Origin: an uncultured Tenacibaculum sp.
Lineage (GTDB): Bacteria > Bacteroidota > Bacteroidia > Flavobacteriales > Flavobacteriaceae
Direction: 5' to 3'
Assembly: GCA_947498055.1 (NCBI GenBank)
Contig: CANMJA010000011.1
Coordinates: 1-64,000 of the forward strand
DNA: 64,000 bases
In this document: piece by piece, positions 47,997 through 56,156 of the stretch
Layout: each line of letters starts with the position of its first letter
Position numbering within the stretch: the first letter of the stretch is position 1
The notes under the pieces: generated by a model
Seen by the model: the letters and a program-made list of their open reading frames with translations, nothing else
Database searches by the model: none
What the model was told of the DNA's origin: nothing
Made by a program: the position numbers and the translations under genes

Positions 47997-49439
47997 CTAA
48001 TAATACGTATATCTACGAACTTTTGCTATGTGTTTAGCCAAACGCATTACTTGATGAGAATATCCATACTCATTATCGTACCAAACATAAATTACAATGG
48101 TATTTCCGTCTGCAATTGTAGCTTTACTATCAAAGATGGAAGGAGCAGTTGTACCAACTATATCTGAAGACACTAACTCATTATGCAATGAATATTGAAT
48201 TTGCTCTACCAAATCTCCTTCTAAAGCATATTGCTTCATAATTGCATTTACCACTTCTACAGTAGTTTCTGAATTTAATTGTAAATTTAAAATAGCTAAA
48301 GATCCATTAGGTACTGGAACTCTAATTGCATTAGAAGTTAATTTTCCTTCTAATACTGGTAATGCTTTAGAAACTGCTTTACCTGCTCCTGTTTCTGTAA
48401 TTACCATATTTAAGGCAGCTGCTCTTCCTCTACGATTCTTTTTATGCATATTATCTACTAAATTCTGATCATTTGTATATGCATGAATGGTTTCTAAGTG
48501 TCCTTTTTTAATACCAAAATTATCTTCTATCACCTTTAAAATTGGAGTTATTGCATTTGTGGTACAAGAAGCTGCTGAAAAAACATCTATTTTATCAGGA
48601 TTGTTTTCTAAATGATTTACTCCATGTACAATATTCGGAATTCCTTTTCCTGGAGCTGTTAACAATACTTTACTTGCTCCATTAGGTACTAAATGACGTT
48701 GTAAAGCTTCTTTATCTCTAAATGCTCCTGTATTATCAATAATTAGAGCATCGTTAATACCGTATTTCGTATAATTTATATCTTCAGGTTGCGCTGCAGA
48801 AATCATATAAACAGTAGTTCCGTTTATAATTAACGCGTCATTTTCAGCATCTACTTGTACCGTTCCTAAGAAATCTCCATGAACAGAATCTATACTTAAT
48901 AGAGAAGCTCTTTTTTCTAATACTGTTGCATCTATTTTTCCACGGGTAACTACAGCTCTTAATCGTAATTGAGATCCTTTTCCCATCTTACTACTTAATT
49001 CACGAGCTAATAAACGACCTATACGACCAAAACCATATAAAACGACATCTTTAGGTGCTATTGTTTTTGCTTCTGTTACATCTTTTAATTGATTTTTCAC
49101 AAAATCAACTTTGTCTGTATTTGTATCGTTTATTAAATGATATTCATAAGCTAGTTTTCCAATATCTAATTTTGATGCTGGTAATTTTATAGACTGAATT
49201 GCTTTGGCAATTTCTAAAGCATCTTGAATAGAAATTGGCTTGGCTACAAATTCTTTAGCGTAATCAATTAAATTTAGTACTTCACTAGCTCTTTTATCTA
49301 CTAAAGGGTTTCTAAAAAGTACTAATTCTATAGATCTATCATACCATAAATCGTTTACAATATTAATAAATTCTGTGGTTGCTCTTCTTACTTGTGCTTG
49401 ATTCACCACTTCTTTTTCGTAATTTGTTATAATTGACAT
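47997..49439 (-). CDS. gap: Glyceraldehyde-3-phosphate dehydrogenase, long form
   Basis: This 480-residue enzyme interconverts glyceraldehyde-3-phosphate and 1,3-bisphosphoglycerate. The NAD site is YGFGRIGRLLA near residues 135-145, the catalytic cysteine is in ASCTTNAITP near residue 290, and the C-terminal WYDNEYGYSHQV is intact. The first ~125 residues form a helical extension (to DVTEAKTIAPKDVV) absent from the usual 335-residue enzyme. This long version is typical of some Bacteroidota, where a second short gap often also exists. The role of the extension is unknown. Confidence 0.93.
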   Translation of the reverse strand: MSIITNYEKEVVNQAQVRRATTEFINIVNDLWYDRSIELVLFRNPLVDKRASEVLNLIDYAKEFVAKPISIQDALEIAKAIQSIKLPASKLDIGKLAYEYHLINDTNTDKVDFVKNQLKDVTEAKTIAPKDVVLYGFGRIGRLLARELSSKMGKGSQLRLRAVVTRGKIDATVLEKRASLLSIDSVHGDFLGTVQVDAENDALIINGTTVYMISAAQPEDINYTKYGINDALIIDNTGAFRDKEALQRHLVPNGASKVLLTAPGKGIPNIVHGVNHLENNPDKIDVFSAASCTTNAITPILKVIEDNFGIKKGHLETIHAYTNDQNLVDNMHKKNRRGRAAALNMVITETGAGKAVSKALPVLEGKLTSNAIRVPVPNGSLAILNLQLNSETTVEVVNAIMKQYALEGDLVEQIQYSLHNELVSSDIVGTTAPSIFDSKATIADGNTIVIYVWYDNEYGYSHQVMRLAKHIAKVRRYTYY

Positions 49440-49472
49440 AGTTGTGTGTTAACTAATTTTATAAAATTTGTG

Positions 49473-49480
49473 CAAAAATA
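49473..49480 (-). promoter_or_regulatory. -7 box of gap
   Basis: TATTTTTG on the minus strand, 33 bp before the gap ATG. The -33 position reads TTA rather than TTG. Confidence 0.5.
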
Positions 49481-49516
49481 GTTATTTCAAACGATTTCGT
49501 AACTTTTTTTAAAACA

Positions 49517-49548
49517 AAAAACTCGATATTCTAAAATATCGAGTTTTT
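49517..49548. terminator. Bidirectional terminator between gap and the peptide gene
   Basis: AAAAACTCGATATT (49517-49530) and AATATCGAGTTTTT (49535-49548) form a perfect 14-bp stem with loop CTAA. It ends the leader-peptide/htrA transcript upstream of gap. Confidence 0.88.
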
Positions 49549-49570
49549 AAAAATATTTAAAATATAAAAT

Positions 49571-49765
49571 TTATAACTTCAAATCATAATAATAACTCGG
49601 TTGATCAAGAATGCTTACAAATGTATCTCCTAAATATGTATATTCCCATACGCCATCATCTCCATGATGAACACATTTTCCAAATCCACACACTCTACCT
49701 CCCTGAATTTTTCTTTGATCTTTTTTTGATATAATTTTTCCTTCAAAATTTTTAAAACTTGTCAT
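49571..49765 (-). CDS. Small peptide with double-glycine (GG) leader, candidate bacteriocin or signalling peptide
   Basis: The 64-residue product has a short leader ending in Gly-Gly (KKDQRKIQGG, glycines at 22-23), as in C39-peptidase-processed precursors and the GG-type natural product precursors of Bacteroidota. The mature part would be 41 residues with two cysteines (C26, C31), a His-His and a tyrosine-rich tail (PSYYYDL). It is 41 bp downstream of htrA on the same strand and is followed by a strong terminator. No processing/export ABC transporter or modification enzyme is in the window, so it may depend on one elsewhere. Peptide function is inference. Confidence 0.65.
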   Translation of the reverse strand: MTSFKNFEGKIISKKDQRKIQGGRVCGFGKCVHHGDDGVWEYTYLGDTFVSILDQPSYYYDLKL

Positions 49766-49806
49766 AATTTATTATTTTTAATTAAGTTCATGAATTTACA
49801 AAAAAA

Positions 49807-51198
49807 TTATAAACCGTAACGAATTCTTTCTCCTTCTAGGTTGATAACTTCAATTATATACGAATATTCATCATTTCTACTTCTTTTTGCTAATAATTTT
49901 CTTTTACCGTCTGCTGCATTTAAAACATTTTTATTATTTATTTTAGTAATTATAAACCCAGATTTGAAGCCTAGTTTTTTAAGACCATAATTTGAATTCT
50001 TAATTATTTTAGCTCCTGATTCAATATTAAATTTCTTCAACTCTTTTTTTGTTAAATCTTTCAAAATCAAACCTAAACCTAATACTTCTTCATAATCTTT
50101 CTTGTCTAAAATAACCTCTCTTTCAAGTTGTTTATTATCTCTAGAAATAGTTACTAAAATAGTTTCTCCTGGTCTTTTAGCTTTTAACTGTCCTTTTAAA
50201 TCAGAAAACTTCGTGATTTTCACATTATTTATTTTCTTTATTACATCTCCTTCTTTCAATCCCGCTTTATAAGCTCCACTATCTTCATCAATAGCTGCAA
50301 TCTTAACGCCTTCTATTTCTTCGCTATTTTCTATCTCAGGATAAAAACCTAATAATGCTTCTTGTACATTCCCAAATTCTAATAAATCATCTATAATTTT
50401 TTTAGTGATATTAGATGGCACTGCAAAAGAATATCCTATATATGAACCTGTTCTAGAAGTAATAGCTGTATTAATTCCTATTAATTCTCCCCTTGTATTT
50501 ACCAAAGCTCCTCCACTATTCCCAGGGTTTACTGCTGCATCCGTCTGAATAAAAGAGTCCGTAATATTTCCATTCCCTTCTAAATCTCTTCCTTTTGCAC
50601 TAATAATACCTGCTGTAACTGTAGAGTTTAAGTTGTACGGATTTCCTACCGCTAATACCCATTCTCCAATTTTAGCATTATCAGAATTACCAAAAGCAAT
50701 ATATGGTAACTCTATATCTGTATCTATTTTTAATAAAGCAATATCATTTTTACTATCTGTACCAATCAATTCTGCTTTTACCTTCTTTCTATTATTCAAA
50801 GTAATTTCTATTTCTGTAGCTCCATCAATCACATGGTTATTCGTTACAATATAACCATCAGAAGAGATAATCACACCACTTCCTGTACCAACTTGTTCTC
50901 GCTTACTTCTTCCATTTCCACCAAAAAATTCTTGAAAAGGATTGTAAACTTCTTTTACTGCTGTATTTTTAACATGTACTACCGCATTTACTGTTTTTTC
51001 TGCCGCATCTGTAAAATCTGTTGGTGCTGCTACTGAGTTTATAACAGTTGGGGTATAATTTGCTTTTACAGTTTGTAAAGCTGGTTCTGTTGTTCTTTCT
51101 ACAACTACCTGAGGTTTTTCAATAAATAATTTGTAACCTCCTAATGCAAAAACGCCTCCTAAAAAGGCAATTCCTAAAATTCCTAAAACTCTCTTCAT
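49807..51198 (-). CDS. Periplasmic serine protease, DegP/HtrA family
   Basis: This 463-residue protease/chaperone has an N-terminal membrane anchor (about 5-24), a trypsin-like domain with catalytic H122 (TNNHVID), D152 (NDIALLKID) and S228 (NPGNSGGAL), a PDZ domain from about 275 and a shorter second PDZ (about 400-463). It degrades or refolds damaged envelope proteins. It is preceded by the best promoter seen in the window, and the GG-leader peptide gene follows on the same transcript. Confidence 0.95.
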   Translation of the reverse strand: MKRVLGILGIAFLGGVFALGGYKLFIEKPQVVVERTTEPALQTVKANYTPTVINSVAAPTDFTDAAEKTVNAVVHVKNTAVKEVYNPFQEFFGGNGRSKREQVGTGSGVIISSDGYIVTNNHVIDGATEIEITLNNRKKVKAELIGTDSKNDIALLKIDTDIELPYIAFGNSDNAKIGEWVLAVGNPYNLNSTVTAGIISAKGRDLEGNGNITDSFIQTDAAVNPGNSGGALVNTRGELIGINTAITSRTGSYIGYSFAVPSNITKKIIDDLLEFGNVQEALLGFYPEIENSEEIEGVKIAAIDEDSGAYKAGLKEGDVIKKINNVKITKFSDLKGQLKAKRPGETILVTISRDNKQLEREVILDKKDYEEVLGLGLILKDLTKKELKKFNIESGAKIIKNSNYGLKKLGFKSGFIITKINNKNVLNAADGKRKLLAKRSRNDEYSYIIEVINLEGERIRYGL

Positions 51199-51221
51199 AA
51201 ATTACTACATATTTTGATACT

Positions 51222-51251
51222 CAAATATACAATTTTAACATTTTAAGTCAA
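51222..51251 (-). promoter_or_regulatory. htrA promoter, -33 TTG and -7 TATATTTG with 19-bp spacing
   Basis: On the minus strand TTG (complement of 51249-51251) is followed after exactly 19 bp by TATATTTG (complement of 51222-51229), an exact match to the Bacteroidota housekeeping promoter. It lies about 24 bp before the htrA ATG. Confidence 0.7.
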
Positions 51252-51318
51252 TCTGTTTAACTTCTTTTTAACGGACTTTAACCAGCGTTTAACACTCCCT
51301 TTTTTATTGGTAAATATG

Positions 51319-51326
51319 TATCTTTG
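51319..51326 (+). promoter_or_regulatory. -7 box of dapF, seven bases before the ATG
   Basis: TATCTTTG (TAnnTTTG) lies downstream of the alternative TTG start at 51307 and seven bases before ATG 51334, so it supports the latter as the real start with a very short leader. Confidence 0.5.
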
Positions 51327-51333
51327 TTCTTAT

Positions 51334-52110
51334 ATGAACATTACTTTTTATAAATACCAAGGAACAGGAAATGATTTTATAATCATAGATAATAGGTCTG
51401 AAATATTTCCTAAACAAGATACAAAATTTATTAATACACTTTGCCATCGTAATTTTGGAATTGGTGCAGATGGATTGATTCTTTTAGAAAATGATGTAGA
51501 TGCAGATTTTAAAATGGTGTATTTTAATGCCGATGGTAATGAAAGTACTATGTGTGGTAATGGAGGACGTTGTATTGTTGCTTTTGCTTATAAATTAGGG
51601 CTTTTAAATACTACAACTACTTTTAATGCTATTGATGGTTTACACAATGCTAGTATTAAAGATGGTATTGTTTCTTTACAAATGATTGATGTTCATGAAA
51701 TTAATTTTCATGATGGTTATATGTTTACAGATACTGGTTCTCCTCATCATGTTGAAATAGTGGATAACTTAGATAAATTTGATGTGGTTACTGAAGGTAG
51801 AGAAATTAGGAATACTATTTATGGCTCTGAAGGAAGTAATGTTAATTTTGTTGAAAAGGTTAATGACCAATTTTTTAAACTTAGAACTTACGAAAGAGGT
51901 GTTGAAAATGAAACTTTAGCTTGTGGAACAGGTGCTACTGCTGCTGCAATAGCAATGCATGCCTCAAAACATACTCAAAATAATGAAATAGATTTACAAG
52001 TAGAAGGTGGTCGTTTAAAAGTTTCTTTTCATTATAATGATACTAGTTATACTAGCGTATTTTTAAAAGGTCCTGCAACATTTGTTTTTGAAGGGATTAT
52101 TACTCTATAA
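51334..52110 (+). CDS. dapF: Diaminopimelate epimerase
   Basis: This protein of about 258 residues interconverts LL- and meso-diaminopimelate for lysine and peptidoglycan. The two-cysteine active site is seen in MCGNGGRC (first half, near residues 71-78) and LACGTGATAAA (second half, near 198-208). FYKYQGTGNDFIIID begins the protein, fixing ATG 51334. An upstream TTG at 51307 would add nine residues and lies before the -7 box. Full length. Confidence 0.95.
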   Translation: MNITFYKYQGTGNDFIIIDNRSEIFPKQDTKFINTLCHRNFGIGADGLILLENDVDADFKMVYFNADGNESTMCGNGGRCIVAFAYKLGLLNTTTTFNAIDGLHNASIKDGIVSLQMIDVHEINFHDGYMFTDTGSPHHVEIVDNLDKFDVVTEGREIRNTIYGSEGSNVNFVEKVNDQFFKLRTYERGVENETLACGTGATAAAIAMHASKHTQNNEIDLQVEGGRLKVSFHYNDTSYTSVFLKGPATFVFEGIITL

Positions 52111-52192
52111 TAAAAAAAGGTTTTACCTATTTTAAATAGTACTTTTTTACACAAACTTTTGTGTTTATAAATCAACTAAATTGAAAACTTCT

Positions 52193-52720
52193 ATGGTTAC
52201 ATTAACTGGAAAGCAAATTAATTTACGTGCTATAGAGCCAGAAGACTTAGAATTTTTATTTCAAATAGAAAATAACGAACTTTTTTGGGAGGTAAGCAAC
52301 ACGCAAACTCCCTTCTCTAGGTTTTTACTAAAAAAATATATTGAAAATTGTCATTTAGATATTTATGAAGCGAAACAGCTTCGGTTAGTTATTTATGAAA
52401 ACACTACTAATATTTCTGTTGGTTTAATAGATCTTTTTGATTTTAACCCGCAACATAAAAGAGCTGGATTGGGAATTATTATTCATCAAGATTTTCAAAA
52501 AAAAGGATATGCTTCGGAAGCTTTAGACTTGCTAATTAATTATTGTTTTATACATTTACATTTACATCAATTATATGCAAATATAACAGTAGACAATAAT
52601 GATAGTATATCTCTGTTTAAGAAGTATAATTTTAAAGAAATAGGTATTAAAAAAGACTGGATTTTATCTAAAGGTATTTTTAAAGACGAAATTTTATTTC
52701 AACGAATCAATGAAAAATAA
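52193..52720 (+). CDS. GNAT-family N-acetyltransferase
   Basis: This protein of about 175 residues has the acyl-CoA pattern of RimJ/RimL-like GNATs: INLRAIEPEDLEFLFQIEN, the RAGLGIIIHQDFQKKGYASEAL CoA-binding loop (Q/RxxGxA type), and INYCFIHLHLHQLYANI. ATG 52193 is preferred over TTG 52181. It overlaps mltG by 11 bp and is probably co-transcribed. The substrate is unknown; ribosomal proteins or amino sugars are common. Confidence 0.85.
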   Translation: MVTLTGKQINLRAIEPEDLEFLFQIENNELFWEVSNTQTPFSRFLLKKYIENCHLDIYEAKQLRLVIYENTTNISVGLIDLFDFNPQHKRAGLGIIIHQDFQKKGYASEALDLLINYCFIHLHLHQLYANITVDNNDSISLFKKYNFKEIGIKKDWILSKGIFKDEILFQRINEK

Positions 52721-53735
52721 ACTAATTTATACGTTTGCTGCATTACTTTTAATTGGTGCAGGTGTGGGATATCATTTTTATACTAAGATATTTGGAAAAG
52801 CAATTATTAAGAATACTGAAATTTTTATTCCTACAAATAGTAGTTTAAAAGAAGTAACCAATATTTTAGAACCGTTTATTAATAATTCGAATAATTTTAC
52901 ATGGGTTGCTAAACAAAAGAAATATACCAAGCCAAAAGCCGGAAAATATATTCTTAAAGAAGGTATGAACACCAATGAACTGGTTAATTTACTTCGCTCT
53001 GGTAATCAAACTGCCGTAAAAGTAAGTTTTAACAACCAAGATTCGTTAGAAAAATTAGCTGGTAGAATTGCACAACAACTAGAAACAGATAGTATTTCTT
53101 TATTAAAAGCAATGTCTGATATTACTTTCTTAAAAAAGCAAAATTTAGATAAAAGAGCTGCTTTAGGCATGTACATTCCTAATCAATATGAATTTTATTG
53201 GAATATTAGTCCTGAAAAATTCAGGAATAAAATGCTAACCTATTATCATAATTTTTGGAATAAAAGTAGGTTACAAAAAGCAGCAGCTTTAAACTTAACA
53301 AAAAATCAAGTAACTACATTAGCTTCTATTGTTCAAAAAGAGACAGCAAAAGTGGATGAAAGACCTATAGTTGCTGGTTTATATTTAAATAGATATAAAA
53401 ATGGATGGGCATTACAAGCAGACCCTACAGTAATATATGCTTTAAAGGAAAAAAATGGGCAAGATTTTGTAGTAAAACGTGTACTTAATAAAGATTTAGA
53501 AATAGATTCTCCATATAACACTTATAAAAATGTTGGTTTGCCTCCTGCTCCTATTGGAATGCCAGATATTTCTGCTATAGATGCTGTTTTAAATCCGGCA
53601 AAGCATAATTACTTCTACATGTGTGCTAGTGTAGATAAAATAGGTTTTCATGAATTTGCTAATAGTTTGGCGCAACATAACAGAAATGCGGCAAAATATC
53701 AGCGTTGGATTAATGAAAGAGGTATTAAGAGATAA
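52710..53735 (+). CDS. mltG: Endolytic murein transglycosylase
   Basis: This 341-residue protein has an N-terminal membrane helix (about 5-25) and a YceG/MltG domain. It cleaves nascent peptidoglycan and limits glycan length. Conserved are TLASIVQKETAKVDERPIVAGLY with the catalytic glutamate, the LQADPTVIYAL motif and SPYNTYKNVGLPPAPIGMP near the C terminus. Length and topology fit. It overlaps the acetyltransferase gene, not the usual yceG-tmk-holB context of Proteobacteria. Confidence 0.95.
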   Translation: MKNKLIYTFAALLLIGAGVGYHFYTKIFGKAIIKNTEIFIPTNSSLKEVTNILEPFINNSNNFTWVAKQKKYTKPKAGKYILKEGMNTNELVNLLRSGNQTAVKVSFNNQDSLEKLAGRIAQQLETDSISLLKAMSDITFLKKQNLDKRAALGMYIPNQYEFYWNISPEKFRNKMLTYYHNFWNKSRLQKAAALNLTKNQVTTLASIVQKETAKVDERPIVAGLYLNRYKNGWALQADPTVIYALKEKNGQDFVVKRVLNKDLEIDSPYNTYKNVGLPPAPIGMPDISAIDAVLNPAKHNYFYMCASVDKIGFHEFANSLAQHNRNAAKYQRWINERGIKR

Positions 53736-53904
53736 TATTTAACAAAAAATTATTTTTAATTAATTAACGCATTTTCAGATACTTTAACAAAAAACAAAGG
53801 AGCAATTTTATATTATACATAATATAATTACTCTTTTTGTACTAAAATAACAAACCTTAAAATATACGTTAATTTTTTAAGTGCTTTCATTTGTATTTTT
53901 ATTA

Positions 53905-53912
53905 TATATTTG
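53905..53912 (+). promoter_or_regulatory. -7 box inside the longest frame of the transglycosylase-like gene
   Basis: TATATTTG, followed by CGCCCGCC, lies 24 bp inside the open frame that begins with GTG 53881. If used, translation must start downstream of about 53918. Confidence 0.45.
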
Positions 53913-53937
53913 CGCCCGCCAAATAGAAAGTATATTA

Positions 53938-54537
53938 ATTATCAGAAATTTAGGACTTTTATTATTACTATTTATGTTAACTAGTTTTACCAAAGATTTA
54001 ACTAGCTCTACTAAAGAAAAGATTGCTAAAACAAATAAAACGGCGCCAGAGAATGATACTACTACTGCTAAAGACATTCTAATCTTAGATAAAGATTTTA
54101 TTGGTTTTAAAGAAGCACTAGCTTTTAAGGAGTCGCAAGGAAGGTATACCGTTATTAATAAGTTAGGTTATTTAGGGAAATATCAATTCGGAAAAAGTAC
54201 TTTACGTAGATTTAAAATTTATAATTCTCAAAAATTCCTGAAAAACCCTCCTCTTCAAGAAAGGGCTTTCACTGCACTGTGTAAGGTGAATAAATGGATT
54301 TTAAGAAGGGATATTTCCCGTTTTACAGGTAAAAAAATACATGGTATAGTTATTACAGAATCAGGTATTTTAGCAGCTGCTCATTTAGCTGGTGCCGGTA
54401 ACGTAAAGAAGTTTTTACGTTCTTATGGTACATTTCGTTTTAAAGACTCTTTCGGAACTTCGATAACATCTTATATGAAAAAATTTGCTGGTTATGATGT
54501 TTCTTATATTATAGCAGACAAACATGCTAGTGTATAG
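53938..54537 (+). CDS. Lytic-transglycosylase-like exported protein; start codon uncertain
   Basis: This protein of about 200 residues has a hydrophobic N terminus (RNLGLLLLLFMLTSFTKD) that looks like a signal peptide. The enzyme core begins ALAFKESQGRYTVINKLGYL, with a candidate catalytic glutamate, and continues GKYQFGKSTLRRF, typical of transglycosylase/peptidoglycan-acting domains with a Gly-Lys-Tyr-Gln-Phe motif. GTG 53881 lies before the -7 box. The first ATG (53974) falls inside the signal peptide. ATT 53938, chosen here, would need a rare start like infC. The start is unresolved; the enzymatic class is moderately supported. Confidence 0.65.
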   Translation: MIRNLGLLLLLFMLTSFTKDLTSSTKEKIAKTNKTAPENDTTTAKDILILDKDFIGFKEALAFKESQGRYTVINKLGYLGKYQFGKSTLRRFKIYNSQKFLKNPPLQERAFTALCKVNKWILRRDISRFTGKKIHGIVITESGILAAAHLAGAGNVKKFLRSYGTFRFKDSFGTSITSYMKKFAGYDVSYIIADKHASV

Positions 54538-54551
54538 TATTTAACGTGAAT

Positions 54552-54702
54552 TCGATGTAAGAAAATAGATTGACTAGAGTGAAATTCTGAAAAGAATTTA
54601 ATATCTAGAATCCTATTCTTTTTTAAATTGTCTTTCTCGATACAATTTTCTATCGAAAATTACTCGAAAAGACAATTTAAAAAGTTAACATCCTTACATC
54701 GA
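54552..54702. repeat. Nested palindromic intergenic element
   Basis: Outer arms TCGATGTAAG (54552-54561) and CTTACATCGA (54693-54702) are exact complements. Inside, 54621-54640 (TTTTAAATTGTCTTTCTCGA) pairs with 54664-54682 over 19 bases with a single bulge. The centre TCTCGATACAA matches the element at 7522-7642. It fills almost the whole spacer between the convergent transglycosylase-like and EI24 genes. A dispersed REP/MITE-like unit that may also end transcription from both sides. Confidence 0.7.
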
Positions 54703-54733
54703 GCTCAAGTTATTTACTAACTAAGCTCTCTTA

Positions 54734-55462
54734 TTATGTAATTTTCTTTATAGTTTCTGAGGTAGCTGCTGTAACAGATAATGGTAATACAATAATGAAA
54801 CCTATTACTGGTATCAATAATAGTAATATAAAGAGTATTCCATTTCCTATAGCTAAACCTCTATTTTTTCTAACAAACTGAATACTTTCTTTATATTTAT
54901 AATGACGTTCTAGTGTAAAATCTATATTACCAAAACCTGCATAATAGGCTTGTATTAAAAATAATATTATTGGAGATATTAAACCAAGAATTGGAATAAA
55001 ACCAAGAATTAAAACAGGAATTGTAAACATTAATTCTCTTCCTAAATTTCTAACACTTATTTTAATTCCTCTAGATAATTGCTCTGAAAAAGTAGTTACT
55101 CTATGATTGTGCTGATTTCCTAAGAAATGTTTCTCTATTTTCTCTGAAATTGGACTCATAAAAGGTGCTACTAAAGCCATTACAATATGTTTATATAAAA
55201 TAAAACCTACTGCTAAAATTAGGAGTCCACTAATAAAAGTAGCTATTGCATTAAAAGTATCTTTTCCAAAATCCCATCTCCAAATACTTCCCATATAAGT
55301 CCCTATATTTCCAGCAAACAATAGGGCAGATCCACCAATAACTAAACCTACAATTAGGCTTATAATAATAGGAATTCTAAAATATTTCCACAATTTTAGT
55401 TCATTTATTATTTTAAAAGCTTCAAAGTATGCTTTTACCCCTTCAATTACATTTTGCACCAT
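54734..55462 (-). CDS. EI24/CysZ-like membrane protein
   Basis: This protein of about 242 residues belongs to the EI24 family: VIEGVKAYFEAFKIINELKLWKYF at the start, five to six membrane helices and the FMSPISEKIEKHFLG loop (about 120-135), then a PVLILGFIPILGLISP hairpin. Related CysZ is a sulfate permease, but family members vary. ATG 55462 is chosen because the longer frame from 55492 (TTG) begins inside the terminator of the upstream gene. Confidence 0.83.
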   Translation of the reverse strand: MVQNVIEGVKAYFEAFKIINELKLWKYFRIPIIISLIVGLVIGGSALLFAGNIGTYMGSIWRWDFGKDTFNAIATFISGLLILAVGFILYKHIVMALVAPFMSPISEKIEKHFLGNQHNHRVTTFSEQLSRGIKISVRNLGRELMFTIPVLILGFIPILGLISPIILFLIQAYYAGFGNIDFTLERHYKYKESIQFVRKNRGLAIGNGILFILLLLIPVIGFIIVLPLSVTAATSETIKKIT

Positions 55463-55478
55463 AGTTATATAGAATAAA

Positions 55479-55510
55479 AAAACCTCTTTCAAAGTTAAGA
55501 AAGAGGTTTT
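55479..55510 (-). terminator. Terminator of the thioredoxin-like gene
   Basis: AAAACCTCTTTC (55479-55490) and GAAAGAGGTTTT (55499-55510) form a perfect 12-bp stem ending in a T-run on the minus strand. Confidence 0.88.
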
Positions 55511-55531
55511 AAAATTTTATTTATTTTTTGC

Positions 55532-56131
55532 TTAATTTATTACTTGACTAATAAAAGTTTCAAATTCTTTGGCATTAGATGCATTTACTTGATCCCAACT
55601 CATTGTTTTAGATGGTGTTGCAGCTCCTCTCTTCACATCTATAAACTTCTTGCTTTTATCTATTAAGTAAGCTGTAGGATAATCTAACTTATGTACAAAA
55701 CCACTGATATCTAAATTTCCTTTCTCTACTTTATCTTTAGCACTAGCAGGTACTAATACAATTCTTTTATCTAATTTATCTTGAAATCTTTTAATCTTAT
55801 CTTTTTTATCCCAAAAGATCATTACAAACTCTACTTTATCATGATATTTTTCTACCATTTTATTTAAAGCTGGTATTTGACCAAAACAAGGAGCAGACCA
55901 TCCTGCAGATGCAATAAGCATTATTGGTTTTTTTATTTTTTTGGTACTTATCACTTCATCTTTTGCGCTTATAAAATCGTAATTTAATAAGTAACTATCT
56001 TTAATACACTTGTTTATTAACTCTTCTGAAGATTTATTAGCACAACTGTTTACTGCCTGATTATAATAAACTCTTTGTGCAAATACACCTGATGATACTA
56101 CAATCATTAATAAGGTTATTACTTTTTTCAT
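55532..56131 (-). CDS. Exported thioredoxin-fold protein with SxxC in place of CxxC
   Basis: This 199-residue protein has a signal peptide (LLMIVVSSGVFAQ, cleaved near residue 19) and a TlpA/thioredoxin-like fold. Where CxxC is expected it has WSAPC (W78, S79, C82). The first cysteine is replaced by serine, and the cis-proline is kept in DYPTAYLID. Three other cysteines (30, 42 and the 82 region) could still form a disulfide. It probably lost normal dithiol oxidoreductase activity and may act as a chaperone or thiol peroxidase/glutaredoxin-type monothiol. It is the last gene of the hemL-hemE group. Confidence 0.78.
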   Translation of the reverse strand: MKKVITLLMIVVSSGVFAQRVYYNQAVNSCANKSSEELINKCIKDSYLLNYDFISAKDEVISTKKIKKPIMLIASAGWSAPCFGQIPALNKMVEKYHDKVEFVMIFWDKKDKIKRFQDKLDKRIVLVPASAKDKVEKGNLDISGFVHKLDYPTAYLIDKSKKFIDVKRGAATPSKTMSWDQVNASNAKEFETFISQVIN

Positions 56132-56156
56132 GGGAATTATTATTTATTTTTCTAAT

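Noticed and set aside
51307..51333. TTG 51307 as start of dapF
   Set aside because: It precedes the -7 box, and conserved DapF N termini begin at 51334.
55463..55492. Longer N terminus of the EI24 protein
   Set aside because: The extra codons start with TTG inside the terminator of the preceding gene.
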